Part shown: positions 35,230-44,312 of the stretch, one piece after another
How positions within the stretch are numbered: position 1 is the stretch's first letter
How the letters are laid out: every line of letters begins with the position of its first letter
Source: Bacteroidota bacterium
GTDB lineage: Bacteria; Bacteroidota; Bacteroidia; B-17B0; Aurantibacillaceae
Direction: 5' to 3'
Assembly (NCBI GenBank): GCA_013288385.1
Contig: JABDBZ010000007.1
Coordinates: 1 to 49,341, forward strand
Length of the DNA stretch: 49,341 bases
Program-made: the position numbers and the translations under genes
The notes under the pieces: model-generated
What the model saw: only the letters and a program-made list of their open reading frames with translations
Database searches by the model: none
Told to the model about the DNA's origin: nothing

Positions 35230-37071
35230 ATGTCTACAAAACTCCCCATATTTTTATTCATTTTTATTTTTTCTCAGTTTTTAACACAGGCTCAAATTAA
35301 TGTTGCGCCAACAACTGCTACCAAAGAGTCACTTGCTATTCAGTACTACGAACAAAAAGATTTTGAAAAAGCAAATGTATATTTTGAAGAGCTATACAAT
35401 AATAATCCTAACGTTTGGTTTAGCAGTTATTATAAAAGTTTGATTGCTGCAAAAGATTTTGGTAAGGCCGAAAAAATTGCAAAGAAACAAATTAAGTTCA
35501 ACAAGAACGACGCTTCTTATTACGTATATCTTGGTAATATTTACAACTTAATAAGCGATAAGAAAAAAGAGAAGGAAGCATACGAGAAAGCCATAAAAGA
35601 ATTAATTCCTGTGCAACCGTTTATTTCTAATCTTGCACAAGCATTTATGGATTTGAAATTGTATGACTATGCAATTGAAGTTTACAACAAAGGAAAAAAA
35701 ACTACACCTGAATATCCTTATTTTTATGAGCGTGCTGAAGTATATAAATTGAAAGGTGATATAACAGCTATGGTGAACGAATATTTAGACGCCATTGATT
35801 TTAGAGATTCGGAATTATACATGGCTCAAAATAATTTACAAAATTCTTTAGGGTATGATGATGAAAATGGCGGCTTAAGAAATCCTATATTAAAACAAGA
35901 ATTACAAAAGCGAATTCAGGCAAAGCCGGATAAAACTGTGTTTGCAGAATTTTTGATCTTTATTTTAAAACAACAAAAAGAATTTGATGCGGCATTTACA
36001 CAATCAAAAGCATTGGATAAAAGAAACAAAGAAGATGGCAGAAGAATTTATGAGTTGGCAAAAATATGCGTGTCTAACAAGGCATGGGAACCCGCGATTC
36101 GTTGTTATCAGTATTTGATCGATAAATCAAGTAGTCCTTATTCTGAACCTGCTTCCATTGAAATTTTAAGTGTAGAATATGAATTAGTTATCGAAAAGCC
36201 ACAACCTACACAACAAGAATTAATTGCTGTAGAGCAAAAACTGGAAGCGGCTTCCAATAAATATAAAGGATCTTTTATGCAAACGTTTGTTGTAAAAAAT
36301 TTGGCAACACTCAAAGCATATTACTTAAATAAGCCACAAGAGGCAATTGATTTACTGGATGAAGTTGTACTTAACCAAAGTTTAAAACCGGTAGATAAAG
36401 CCGATTACAAAATTTTACAAGGCGATATTTATTTACTCATCGGACAAATTTGGGACGCTTCTCTTTTATATTCCCAAGTGGAAAAAGATTTTAAGTATGA
36501 ACCGATTGGACACGAAGCAAAATTTAAAAATGCAAAATTGAGTTTTTACGCAGGAGATTTTAAATGGGCTAAAACACAATGTGATGTTTTGAAAGGAGCT
36601 ACAACAAAATTAATTGCGAACGATGCTCTTGATCTTTCGTTAATTATTACGGATGCAATTGGTGTTGATACAAATGATATTCCATTAAAATTATTTGCAA
36701 GCGCCGAATTAATGATCCTCCAACACCGTTATAATGATGCGATTCAACGAATGGATAGCATTAATTTATTATTCAACAACAATACACTCGGTGATGATAT
36801 TTTTTTCAAGAAAGCTGCTATCTATGAAAAATTGGGTAATTATTCTGATGCAGAGAAAATGTATAAAAATATTTTGGAGTTTTATCCAACCGAATTATAT
36901 GGTGACGATGCCCAGTTTAAATTGGCTGAGTTATATGAATTCCGTTTGAAAGATAAAGAAAAAGCCAAGGAAGCATATGAAAAAATTATTGAGAATTATC
37001 CGGGAAGTATTTTTGTAGTTGAGGCACGCAAACGATTCCGTGAATTGCGCGGTGACAAAATCAATAACTAA
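35230..37071 (+). CDS. Secreted TPR-repeat protein
   Basis: The 613-residue protein has a signal peptide (about 1-22, ending FLTQAQ). It is then almost entirely helical hairpins of TPR type, with units such as ESLAIQYYEQKDFEKANVYF, YYVYLGNIYNLISDKKKEKE and, near the C-terminus, KAAIYEKLGNYSDAEKMYKN. TPR arrays are protein-protein interaction scaffolds, and in this phylum many periplasmic TPR proteins serve the envelope and T9SS. It follows the RsbW-like gene by 59 bases and precedes nadK by 12, so one transcript is likely. No partner can be named from sequence. Confidence 0.85.
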   Translation: MSTKLPIFLFIFIFSQFLTQAQINVAPTTATKESLAIQYYEQKDFEKANVYFEELYNNNPNVWFSSYYKSLIAAKDFGKAEKIAKKQIKFNKNDASYYVYLGNIYNLISDKKKEKEAYEKAIKELIPVQPFISNLAQAFMDLKLYDYAIEVYNKGKKTTPEYPYFYERAEVYKLKGDITAMVNEYLDAIDFRDSELYMAQNNLQNSLGYDDENGGLRNPILKQELQKRIQAKPDKTVFAEFLIFILKQQKEFDAAFTQSKALDKRNKEDGRRIYELAKICVSNKAWEPAIRCYQYLIDKSSSPYSEPASIEILSVEYELVIEKPQPTQQELIAVEQKLEAASNKYKGSFMQTFVVKNLATLKAYYLNKPQEAIDLLDEVVLNQSLKPVDKADYKILQGDIYLLIGQIWDASLLYSQVEKDFKYEPIGHEAKFKNAKLSFYAGDFKWAKTQCDVLKGATTKLIANDALDLSLIITDAIGVDTNDIPLKLFASAELMILQHRYNDAIQRMDSINLLFNNNTLGDDIFFKKAAIYEKLGNYSDAEKMYKNILEFYPTELYGDDAQFKLAELYEFRLKDKEKAKEAYEKIIENYPGSIFVVEARKRFRELRGDKINN

Positions 37072-37083
37072 AAAAGAAATTAT

Positions 37084-37962
37084 ATGACTATCGCAGTTTA
37101 CGCCCGTTCAACAAAAGACAACTTGCCAATTTATATTGAGCAACTATATAATTTGTTTAAAAAGGAAAAAGTTGAGCTGGTTATTTTTAAAGAATTTTAC
37201 GAGTTCCTAAAAAAGGAGCATGCTTTCAATCTTGAATTAAAAACATTTTCTAACTCCGACGAATTAATTGCAATGGCCGATCATCTTATTTCTTTAGGAG
37301 GAGATGGAACCATGCTTGAAACAAAATCGTTGGTTCGCAAATCAGGTATCCCTGTGTTAGGCGTAAATACAGGGCGTTTGGGGTTTTTAGCAAATGTAAA
37401 CAAAGATGACCTTGAACGTGCAGCAACTTTACTTTTAAAAGAAAAATTTACCTTAGATAAACGCGAATTGATTGAGTTAACCGGTTGCGAAAATTGTTTT
37501 GGCGATATAAATTATGCGCTTAATGAGTTCACCGTTCATAAACAAGAAGGCGGCGCCATGATAAATATTGATACGTATGTTGATGGCGTTTTCTTAAACT
37601 CATATTTTGCTGACGGACTTATTATTTCTACACCTACAGGCTCCACGGCTTATTCACTGAGTTGTGGTGGGCCAATTATGATGCCTGATTCAGACAATTT
37701 TATTATTACACCAATTGCGCCGCATAATTTAAATGTGAGGCCAATTGTAATTCCAAATAAAAAGGAAATCAGTTTTAAAGTAAGCGGAAGAAATGAAAGC
37801 TTTTATGCTTCATTAGATTCTGTTACATCTTCTATTACACCTCAAACCGAAATTAAAATAAAATTAGCCGATTTTAAGTTTAACCTTATAAACCTGGAAG
37901 GACAACATTTTTTTAGCACACTTCGTAATAAATTACTTTGGGGAATCGATAAAAGGCATTGA
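37084..37962 (+). CDS. nadK: NAD kinase
   Basis: NadK phosphorylates NAD to NADP using ATP or polyphosphate in the cytoplasm. The 292-residue protein has the signature LGGDGTML (GGDGT at 72-76), NTGRLGFLAN (about 95-104), DGLIISTPTGSTAYSLSCGG (about 178-197) and the closing PIVIPNKKE. These are the expected blocks in the expected order, and length is typical. In many Bacteroidota nadK is followed by a porG-like gene and then uppS, bamA and ompH. Here it is followed by the porG-like gene only. Confidence 0.95.
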   Translation: MTIAVYARSTKDNLPIYIEQLYNLFKKEKVELVIFKEFYEFLKKEHAFNLELKTFSNSDELIAMADHLISLGGDGTMLETKSLVRKSGIPVLGVNTGRLGFLANVNKDDLERAATLLLKEKFTLDKRELIELTGCENCFGDINYALNEFTVHKQEGGAMINIDTYVDGVFLNSYFADGLIISTPTGSTAYSLSCGGPIMMPDSDNFIITPIAPHNLNVRPIVIPNKKEISFKVSGRNESFYASLDSVTSSITPQTEIKIKLADFKFNLINLEGQHFFSTLRNKLLWGIDKRH

Positions 37963-37978
37963 TCCTTTTAGTGGTTAG

Positions 37979-38009
37979 TTGTACAATAAAAACCCTTTTT
38001 TTACGTTTA
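37979..38009 (+). promoter_or_regulatory. Probable promoter of the porG-like gene
   Basis: TTG (37979-37981), 20-base spacer, TACGTTTA (38002-38009), one base from the TAnnTTTG box. The ATG is 9 bases after the box at 38019. Confidence 0.45.
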
Positions 38010-38018
38010 TAGAGTTGC

Positions 38019-38846
38019 ATGCGATTTAAATTGGCCTATATATTTGTTTTTGTTACTGTTTTTTTTACAGTAGCCCAAACATCAAAACGTAATTTTCGTC
38101 AACGCGAATTAGGTGTGTTCTTGGGCGGCTCCTATTATATTGGTGATTTAAATACATTCAAACATTTCATCTACTCAAAACCTGCTGTTGGTGCATTTTT
38201 CAGATACACTACTAATTATCGTTACGCTTTTCGTTTTGGGTTTAACTATGGTAATATTGCTGCATCCGACTCAAAAAGTTCTAATCCAGATCAACTCCAA
38301 AGGAATGCTAATTTCCAATCTGCGATTTATGAATTTAATGCGATCTCTGAATTTAATTTTGTAGAATACCGTATCGGACATGATAAGCATTATTTCACAA
38401 TGTATATTTTCGCTGGCATAGCCGGATTTCATTTCGATCCCAAAGGTAATATCGGTCAAGGCTGGCAATCACTGCAACCATTGAGGACAGAGGGACAAGC
38501 AAAACCATATCTTTTGGAACAAATTAGTATCCCTTTTGGCATTGGTTTCAAATATAATTTAGGGAAATTTATGGGTATTGGATTCGAATGGGGACCACGT
38601 AAAACATTTACCGATTATTTAGATGATGTGTCTGGATTATATCCTGATCCAAAAACAACTTCCAGTAGTGGTTTATTATACGCCTATAGAAATAAAGCAG
38701 GATTGCTTAATGATCAAATAGCTACTATGCGTGGAAATCCACGTACAAAAGACTGGTATTTCTTTTATGGTTTGAGCATTAATTTCAAATTAGGTGATCC
38801 GCATCGCCCTTGCTATGGTGTAGGCATGAATACAAGCAGATTTTAA
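38019..38846 (+). CDS. DUF6089 / PorG-like outer-membrane beta-barrel protein
   Basis: PorG is a small outer-membrane barrel that associates with the PorK-PorN ring of the type IX secretion system. This 275-residue protein has a signal peptide (cleavage near TVAQ, about residue 20). It then shows the DUF6089 opening ELGVFLGGSYYIGDLN, alternating strands such as YAFRFGFNYGNIAA, YIFAGIAGFHFDPKG and GIGFKYNLGKFMGIGFEWG, and a terminal strand YFFYGLSINFKLG. Position directly after nadK is the usual Bacteroidota context for this family. The identification rests on motif memory and context, so T9SS membership is likely but not proven. Confidence 0.72.
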   Translation: MRFKLAYIFVFVTVFFTVAQTSKRNFRQRELGVFLGGSYYIGDLNTFKHFIYSKPAVGAFFRYTTNYRYAFRFGFNYGNIAASDSKSSNPDQLQRNANFQSAIYEFNAISEFNFVEYRIGHDKHYFTMYIFAGIAGFHFDPKGNIGQGWQSLQPLRTEGQAKPYLLEQISIPFGIGFKYNLGKFMGIGFEWGPRKTFTDYLDDVSGLYPDPKTTSSSGLLYAYRNKAGLLNDQIATMRGNPRTKDWYFFYGLSINFKLGDPHRPCYGVGMNTSRF

Positions 38847-38927
38847 ATAAGCTAACTTGGCTTATACTTTCATTTGCAAATAACTAAAATACAGTCAGTT
38901 ACATTCAACTATTTTTACCACTATTCT

Positions 38928-38957
38928 TTTGAATTCAACGATATTATTTTAACTTTG
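38928..38957 (+). promoter_or_regulatory. Bacteroidota-type promoter for the ppiD-like gene
   Basis: TTTG (38928-38931), 18-base spacer, TAACTTTG (38950-38957): both boxes match the consensus exactly. The ATG lies 23 bases after the -7 box at 38981, leaving a short leader. Confidence 0.72.
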
Positions 38958-38980
38958 CCAGTCTTAAATTTTTTATAGAA

Positions 38981-41134
38981 ATGAACATTTTAGAAAGCAT
39001 TAGAAAGCGTACCGGATTATTGGTGGGTATTGTAGGTTTAGCCTTAGTAATTTTTATTTTAGAAAGCTTGCTCGGTTCCGGAGCTTCCATTTTTGGTGGT
39101 AATCAAAATGTTATTGGAATGGTAAATGGAAAAAAAATTGACAGGAACGAATTTTATACCAAAGTGGAGAATCAGTTGAACATGATTCGTCAACAAAAAC
39201 AATCAAATGATATTGATGACCAAACACGTAAACAAGTAGTTGATTATATTTTCCAGGCATATATTTCTGATAACGTAATTAAACCTCAATATAATATTTT
39301 AGGATTAAGTGTGAGTGAAGATGAATTGTATGAGAACATGGTGGTTAATCCTGTGCAAACAATTATTCAACGTTTAACTGATCAAAAAACAGGAAAAATT
39401 TATGAGCAATTAGCGCGTCCAGATGGTTCTCTTGATCCAAATAAATTCCGTTCGTTTGTGAGTACAGCTTCAGGTGATCAGGAATTATTTGTGAAGCAAA
39501 TGGAAGAAGATGTTACAAACACACGTTTAGCTGAAAAATATGCTACACTTGTGCGTAAAGCTATTTATGTTACAACTGCTGAAGCAAAACAAAATTACTT
39601 ACAACAAAATGCAAAATTAAATGTGAGTTTTGTAGAAAAACGTTACGATTCTGTTGGTGACAGCGCTGTAAAAGTTACAGACGATGACATTAAAAAATGT
39701 TATGATGAAAGTAAATACAAATACATTACATTGAATACAAATAGAAAAATTGAATATGTAAGTTTTCCAATTATCCCAAGTAAAGAAGACGTAGCTGCTA
39801 TTGAAAAAGATGCACAACGTGCTGCTGAAGGTTTCAAAAATAAATCAAGAGCTGAAGACACTGCATATATGATGGCTGAAAGCCAAAACGGAAATATAGT
39901 TATTCAGGATTTCAGCCGTAAAACAATGATTATTCGTGATACAAATGTTTTTAAAGATCCTGTTGGAACAGTTTATGGACCATACAATGAAGGTGCTTAT
40001 TTTAAAATATACAAATTAGAAGATATAAGATCAATTGCCGATAGCGCAAAAGTTCGTCATATTTTAATTGGTACAATTGATCCTCAAACACAAAAACCAA
40101 CTCGTGCCAAAGAGAGAGCGAAAAAAATTGCAGATAGTTTATTAGTTCTTATTAAAGAGAAAAAACAAACCTTTGATACTTTGGTTAAAACAATGACCGA
40201 TGATAAAGGAAGTATTGATAAAGGTGGTGACTATGGTTGGTTTGATGAAAGCAAACAATTTGTAGAGCCTTTTAAAAATGCTGGTTTAATGGGTGTTAAA
40301 GGTAATATTAGTGTTGTTGAAACCCAATTTGGTTATCATATTATTGAAGTTGTTGACGTAAGCCCTACACGTCACACCAATTATCGTTTGGCTCAAATAT
40401 TTAAACCAATTGAACCAAGTGAAGAAACAACGAAGAGAATTTTTGATGAAGCAAAACAATTTGCAGGTGAAAATAATACAGGTGAATTATTTGAAAAAGG
40501 AGTTGAAGCAAAAAAATTAACGAAGCGTATTGCTGATAATATCCAGGAAAGCGATGTTACAATTCCTGCAGTAGAAAATGCTAAGGAATTAGTGAAGTGG
40601 GTTTATAATGCAAATAAAGGCGATGTGAATTTGTTTAGCTATAATGATAAACATTTGGTTATAAAATTAGCTTCTATAAAAAACAAAGGTTATTTGCCTT
40701 TAGAAGAAGTTAAAGATGAAGTTACAACTGAAGCAATTCAACAAAAAAAGGCTAAATTATTTTTAAGTGAATTTAAAACGAAAGCAACCGGTGCAGCAAG
40801 TATAGAAGACATTGCTAAGAAAATGAATTTGGAACCACTAACGCAAGACAATCTATCTCCTGAGGCACACAATGTTCAAGGTGTTGGACATGATGATATT
40901 TTTGTTGGAACTGCTGCAGGAACAAAAACCGGCGTTACGACTAAGCCAATTGCAGGCGAGACAGGTGTTTTTGTTTTGAAAGTAAACAGTATGAAACCTG
41001 CCGATCCAATGACTGATTTCAAAGCTCAAAAAAGAAACATGGAACAAATGTTTTCATACAGAGCAGATGCGGAATTTTATAGCGCTTTAAAAGAAAAAGC
41101 GAATATCGAAAACCACACGGGAAGATTTGAATAA
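38981..41134 (+). CDS. PpiD-like membrane-anchored peptidyl-prolyl isomerase
   Basis: PpiD-type proteins are anchored in the inner membrane and help periplasmic and outer-membrane proteins fold. The 717-residue sequence starts with a short basic stretch and one membrane helix (about residues 12-32, TGLLVGIVGLALVIFILES). A SurA_N-like helical chaperone region runs from about 42 to 260. A parvulin (rotamase) domain (about 355-465) includes VRHILIG, DKGGDYGWFDE and VETQFGYHIIEVVDV. The C-terminal part repeats a SurA-like module without a second obvious rotamase. Length is typical for PpiD in this phylum. It has its own promoter and terminator, so it is a single-gene unit. Confidence 0.9.
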   Translation: MNILESIRKRTGLLVGIVGLALVIFILESLLGSGASIFGGNQNVIGMVNGKKIDRNEFYTKVENQLNMIRQQKQSNDIDDQTRKQVVDYIFQAYISDNVIKPQYNILGLSVSEDELYENMVVNPVQTIIQRLTDQKTGKIYEQLARPDGSLDPNKFRSFVSTASGDQELFVKQMEEDVTNTRLAEKYATLVRKAIYVTTAEAKQNYLQQNAKLNVSFVEKRYDSVGDSAVKVTDDDIKKCYDESKYKYITLNTNRKIEYVSFPIIPSKEDVAAIEKDAQRAAEGFKNKSRAEDTAYMMAESQNGNIVIQDFSRKTMIIRDTNVFKDPVGTVYGPYNEGAYFKIYKLEDIRSIADSAKVRHILIGTIDPQTQKPTRAKERAKKIADSLLVLIKEKKQTFDTLVKTMTDDKGSIDKGGDYGWFDESKQFVEPFKNAGLMGVKGNISVVETQFGYHIIEVVDVSPTRHTNYRLAQIFKPIEPSEETTKRIFDEAKQFAGENNTGELFEKGVEAKKLTKRIADNIQESDVTIPAVENAKELVKWVYNANKGDVNLFSYNDKHLVIKLASIKNKGYLPLEEVKDEVTTEAIQQKKAKLFLSEFKTKATGAASIEDIAKKMNLEPLTQDNLSPEAHNVQGVGHDDIFVGTAAGTKTGVTTKPIAGETGVFVLKVNSMKPADPMTDFKAQKRNMEQMFSYRADAEFYSALKEKANIENHTGRFE

Positions 41135-41155
41135 TAAATTATTTTTTTGAAATTG

Positions 41156-41192
41156 AAAAGTCCTAACAGCAATGTTGGGACTTTTTTCTTTT
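41156..41192 (+). terminator. Intrinsic terminator after the ppiD-like gene
   Basis: AAAAGTCCTAACA (41156-41168) pairs with TGTTGGGACTTTT (41173-41185) through one wobble pair and loop GCAA, followed by more T. It starts 22 bases after the stop codon. Confidence 0.88.
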
Positions 41193-41220
41193 AAATATGT
41201 TTTGAGAATTAGAAAGCTAG

Positions 41221-41316
41221 AACTGTGATGAATTTGTCACTTCGAGCGGCAGTCGAGAAGAACATAAAGTTATCAAGTTTTCGCACTTCGACCTCTCTGA
41301 GTGTGACATTACAGTT
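41221..41316. repeat. REP-like palindromic intergenic element
   Basis: The 96-base element opens with AACTGTGATG and closes with CATTACAGTT. The arms carry GTCACTTCGAGCGGCAGTCG on the left, with CACTTCGACCTCTCTGAGTG and TGTGAC on the right. The right arm is an imperfect inverted copy of the left, giving a long hairpin. The core GTCACTTCGAGCG...GTCGAGAAG is a sequence type I recognise as widely repeated between genes in Bacteroidota. It lies between the ppiD terminator and the opposing ABC ATPase gene. Confidence 0.6.
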
Positions 41317-41510
41317 AACCCTTATACTTTTTTAATCGATATAAAGAAAACCTATATCTTAACTTATGAAATCAATTTAATTTCCAATTCTTTTTAAAAC
41401 TACAAAATTTCCCAAAGCTTTTATAAAACGAAGATGCGTTGATATAGAGAATCACAGTCGTGCTTCTTGCCTCCTGTCTCGTACTTCATCATTCGTAAAT
41501 CGTACTTCCT
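41317..41510. other. Non-coding stretch with short direct repeats
   Basis: This is the rest of the 376-base gap between the convergent ppiD-like and ABC genes. It is AT-rich and has no plausible gene. TCGTACTTC occurs twice (41479-41487 and 41500-41508), with TCGTAAA between the copies. No T-tract hairpin for the minus-strand gene was found. Confidence 0.5.
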
Positions 41511-43343
41511 TTATCCTCCCGGCGTCTTCAACCAATCACTAAAAGAATTTACTTTATTTTTTTCTTCTAAGTGTTTTCTGATATCGTCAGCGCGACCTTT
41601 AGGAATTGAGTTGATGAGTTTTTGAGTGTATTCACTTTTTGGGTTATTGCAAATTTCATCAGCGTCACCCATTTCTTCTATTTTACCTTGATTCATAACA
41701 ACCATACGGTCGCTCATGAATTTTACAACGCTGAGGTCGTGACTAATAAAAATATATGTAAACTTAAATTCTTTTTTTAAATCGTTCAATAAATTTAAAA
41801 CTTGTGCTTGTACACTTACATCTAAAGCACTTACACTTTCATCACAAATAATAAATTTCGGATTTAAAGATAGTGCTCTGGCAATGCAAACACGTTGTCT
41901 TTGTCCACCACTAAATTCATGAGGATAACGGGAATAAAACTTGGCTTCCATTCCAACTTTCTCCAACAATTCGTAAACCATTTTTTTACGCTCTTCGTTG
42001 TTCTTACCAATGCCATGTACTTTCATTGGTTCGTTTAAAGCATCTCCAATAGTTAAACGTGGATTTAAAGAAGAATAAGGATCTTGAAAAATAATTTGAA
42101 TATCTTTTCTTAAATGTCGGAAATCACTTTCCTTCATTCTTAGAATTTCTTGTCTTCTATAAAAAATTTGGCCTTCTTGAGCATCAGTTAATTTAATAAT
42201 AGTTCTACCTAAAGTAGATTTTCCACAACCACTTTCTCCAACCAATCCTAATGTTTCACCTTCATGAATGTCAAAACTAACATCATCAACTGCTTTTGTC
42301 CAATCCAATACTTTTCCAAACATTGTTTTGTGTGCAGGGAACCAGGTTTTTACATTTTTTATTTCTAAAATTTTTTCTCGTTTGTATAGTTCAATATGTT
42401 CTGCTTTGCGTTCTGAATCACTTACACGTACATTCTTTAATGTTTCTTCAACGTTGCGTTTAATTTCATGTATCACTCCGTCATCATCACGAGTCATAAA
42501 ATCGCTTACAACCGGTAAACGTTTCAAACGCATGTCTAGTGGTGGTCGGCAAGCCAATAAACTTTTTGTATAAGGGTGTTGAGGGTTACTAAAAATATCG
42601 AGCACATTACCTTGTTCAACAATTTGACCTTTGTACATCACCACAACTTTATCAGCTAATTCAGCAATTACACCAAGATCGTGTGTAATAAACATAATAC
42701 CCATATTATGTTCTTGTTGCAATTTTTGCATCAGATCTAAAATGGTTTTTTGAACTGTAACGTCTAATGCCGTTGTGGGTTCATCGGCAATTAAAATATT
42801 CGGGTTACAGCTCATCGCCATAGCAATCATAACCCTTTGTTTTTGTCCACCCGAAATTTGATGAGGATAGCGATCCATCATCAGTTCCGGAGTTGGTAAT
42901 TGCACTTGATTAAATAAATCGAGAGTTATGGCCCTTGCTTGTTTTTTAGAAACTTTTTTGTGTAAAATAATAGCCTCCATAACTTGTTGTCCGCATTTAA
43001 TAACCGGATTTAACGAAGTCATTGGCTCTTGAAAAATCATGGCTATTTCGTTACCACGGTAATTACGCATTTCTGATTCAGGCGCTTTTACGAGATCAAC
43101 TGTTTTTCCATCTTTTGTTTTATAAATGATCTCCCCACTGGTGATTTTGCCGGGAGGATTGGGAATTAAACCCATAACTGATAAGGAAGTTACCGATTTG
43201 CCTGACCCACTTTCCCCAACAATACCTATGGTTTCTCCCTTATGAAGAGTAAAACTAACATCGTTAACAGCTTTAACAAACTCGTCTTCCGTTTTAAATT
43301 CGGTGACCAGGTTTTTTATCTCTAAAAGGACTTCCTTCTCCAT
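41511..43343 (-). CDS. Fused double ABC-transporter ATPase (DppD-DppF / YejF type)
   Basis: The 610-residue protein has two complete ABC ATPase domains of the peptide/nickel transporter class. Domain 1 (about 1-270) has Walker A GESGSGKS (43-50), signature ISGGQKQR and Walker B ILIADEPTTALDV. Domain 2 (about 325-600) has GESGCGKS (369-376), FSGGQRQR and FIICDESVSALDV. In domain 2 the proline that usually follows the Walker B glutamate is Ser, a mild change. Each domain carries the oligopeptide-type C-terminal extension (near HPYTKSLL and EYTQKLI). The two halves replace separate DppD and DppF proteins. Permease genes are not in the window; the binding lipoprotein at 23231-24991 is a possible partner. 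Confidence 0.93.
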   Translation of the reverse strand: MEKEVLLEIKNLVTEFKTEDEFVKAVNDVSFTLHKGETIGIVGESGSGKSVTSLSVMGLIPNPPGKITSGEIIYKTKDGKTVDLVKAPESEMRNYRGNEIAMIFQEPMTSLNPVIKCGQQVMEAIILHKKVSKKQARAITLDLFNQVQLPTPELMMDRYPHQISGGQKQRVMIAMAMSCNPNILIADEPTTALDVTVQKTILDLMQKLQQEHNMGIMFITHDLGVIAELADKVVVMYKGQIVEQGNVLDIFSNPQHPYTKSLLACRPPLDMRLKRLPVVSDFMTRDDDGVIHEIKRNVEETLKNVRVSDSERKAEHIELYKREKILEIKNVKTWFPAHKTMFGKVLDWTKAVDDVSFDIHEGETLGLVGESGCGKSTLGRTIIKLTDAQEGQIFYRRQEILRMKESDFRHLRKDIQIIFQDPYSSLNPRLTIGDALNEPMKVHGIGKNNEERKKMVYELLEKVGMEAKFYSRYPHEFSGGQRQRVCIARALSLNPKFIICDESVSALDVSVQAQVLNLLNDLKKEFKFTYIFISHDLSVVKFMSDRMVVMNQGKIEEMGDADEICNNPKSEYTQKLINSIPKGRADDIRKHLEEKNKVNSFSDWLKTPGG

Positions 43344-43519
43344 AAAATAGAACTAACGAAGTAAGCAATTTTTTTCATCAATTAAAAGAGGTTTAGATAA
43401 TAAGCTCATTTTAATAGACAATTAATTAAAATAAGTCTAAATAGTAATCATATCCTTGCTAAGCCTTAATTCTATCCCTATTTTAGTTTAAAACTTGTGT
43501 GCATTTCCAATGCTTATAC

Positions 43520-43550
43520 TTGGTTTTATTTGTTTAGAATGATAGATTTG
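43520..43550 (+). promoter_or_regulatory. Bacteroidota-type promoter for sdhCAB
   Basis: TTG (43520-43522), 20-base spacer, TAGATTTG (43543-43550), an exact -7 box. The sdhC ATG follows 33 bases later at 43584. Confidence 0.7.
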
Positions 43551-43583
43551 TAACGCTTAAAATAAATTTAATTCAATAGTCGT

Positions 43584-44276
43584 ATGAGCAATAACGCTGG
43601 TTTTTTAAAGTCTTCAATCGGAAAAAAATTCATTATGGGTGTCACAGGTTTATTTCTGATCACCTTTCTTATTGTGCATTGTTTTGTAAATAGCTTGATT
43701 TTTTTTAATGATGGTGGCGAAACATTCAATAAAGGAGCTGAATTTATGGGTACCAATTGGATTATCCGTGCAATGGAAATCGTACTTTTTGCAGGAATTA
43801 TTTTACATATTGTTCAAGCTTTAGTACTCACATTAGATAATCGCAAAGCACGCCCAATTCCATACGAAAAATTTAATGGTGCGGCCAATAGTAGTTGGTA
43901 TAGCCGTTCCATGGGTTTGTTAGGTACTCTAATTTTAATGTTCTTAATTATTCACTTGAAACATTTTTGGGTATTGAGTCGTTTTACAGATCACATTGCA
44001 CATAATGATTATGAAAAAATGCCTGGTCAGGAAACAATGTATCATGAGATGTTGGAAGTATTTGAAAACCCTTTAGTAGTATTGGTTTATGTATTAGCAA
44101 TGGTTTCACTTGCATATCATTTAATGCATGGTTTTCAATCTGCTTTTCAAACTTTAGGATTAAACCATCGTAAATACACACCACATATTAAAAAATTTGG
44201 AATTATTTTTTCTATTGTTATTTGTATCATATTCGCATCTATGCCAATTGCAATGCACTTTGGTTTGGTAAAATAA
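43584..44276 (+). CDS. sdhC: Succinate dehydrogenase cytochrome b subunit (b558 type)
   Basis: SdhC anchors succinate dehydrogenase in the inner membrane and passes electrons to the quinone through haem b. The 230-residue protein has five hydrophobic helices (about 16-40, 58-82, 110-135, 153-178, 195-222), the single-subunit two-haem arrangement used in Bacteroidota and some other phyla in place of separate SdhC and SdhD. Histidines fit for haem ligation occur in the helices, for example in LIVHCFVN, LHIVQAL, LIIHLKHFW and AYHLMHGF. It leads the sdhCAB operon, 36 bases before sdhA. Confidence 0.93.
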   Translation: MSNNAGFLKSSIGKKFIMGVTGLFLITFLIVHCFVNSLIFFNDGGETFNKGAEFMGTNWIIRAMEIVLFAGIILHIVQALVLTLDNRKARPIPYEKFNGAANSSWYSRSMGLLGTLILMFLIIHLKHFWVLSRFTDHIAHNDYEKMPGQETMYHEMLEVFENPLVVLVYVLAMVSLAYHLMHGFQSAFQTLGLNHRKYTPHIKKFGIIFSIVICIIFASMPIAMHFGLVK

Positions 44277-44312
44277 TTCAAAATTCAACATTAATAATTC
44301 AACATTTAAGAT

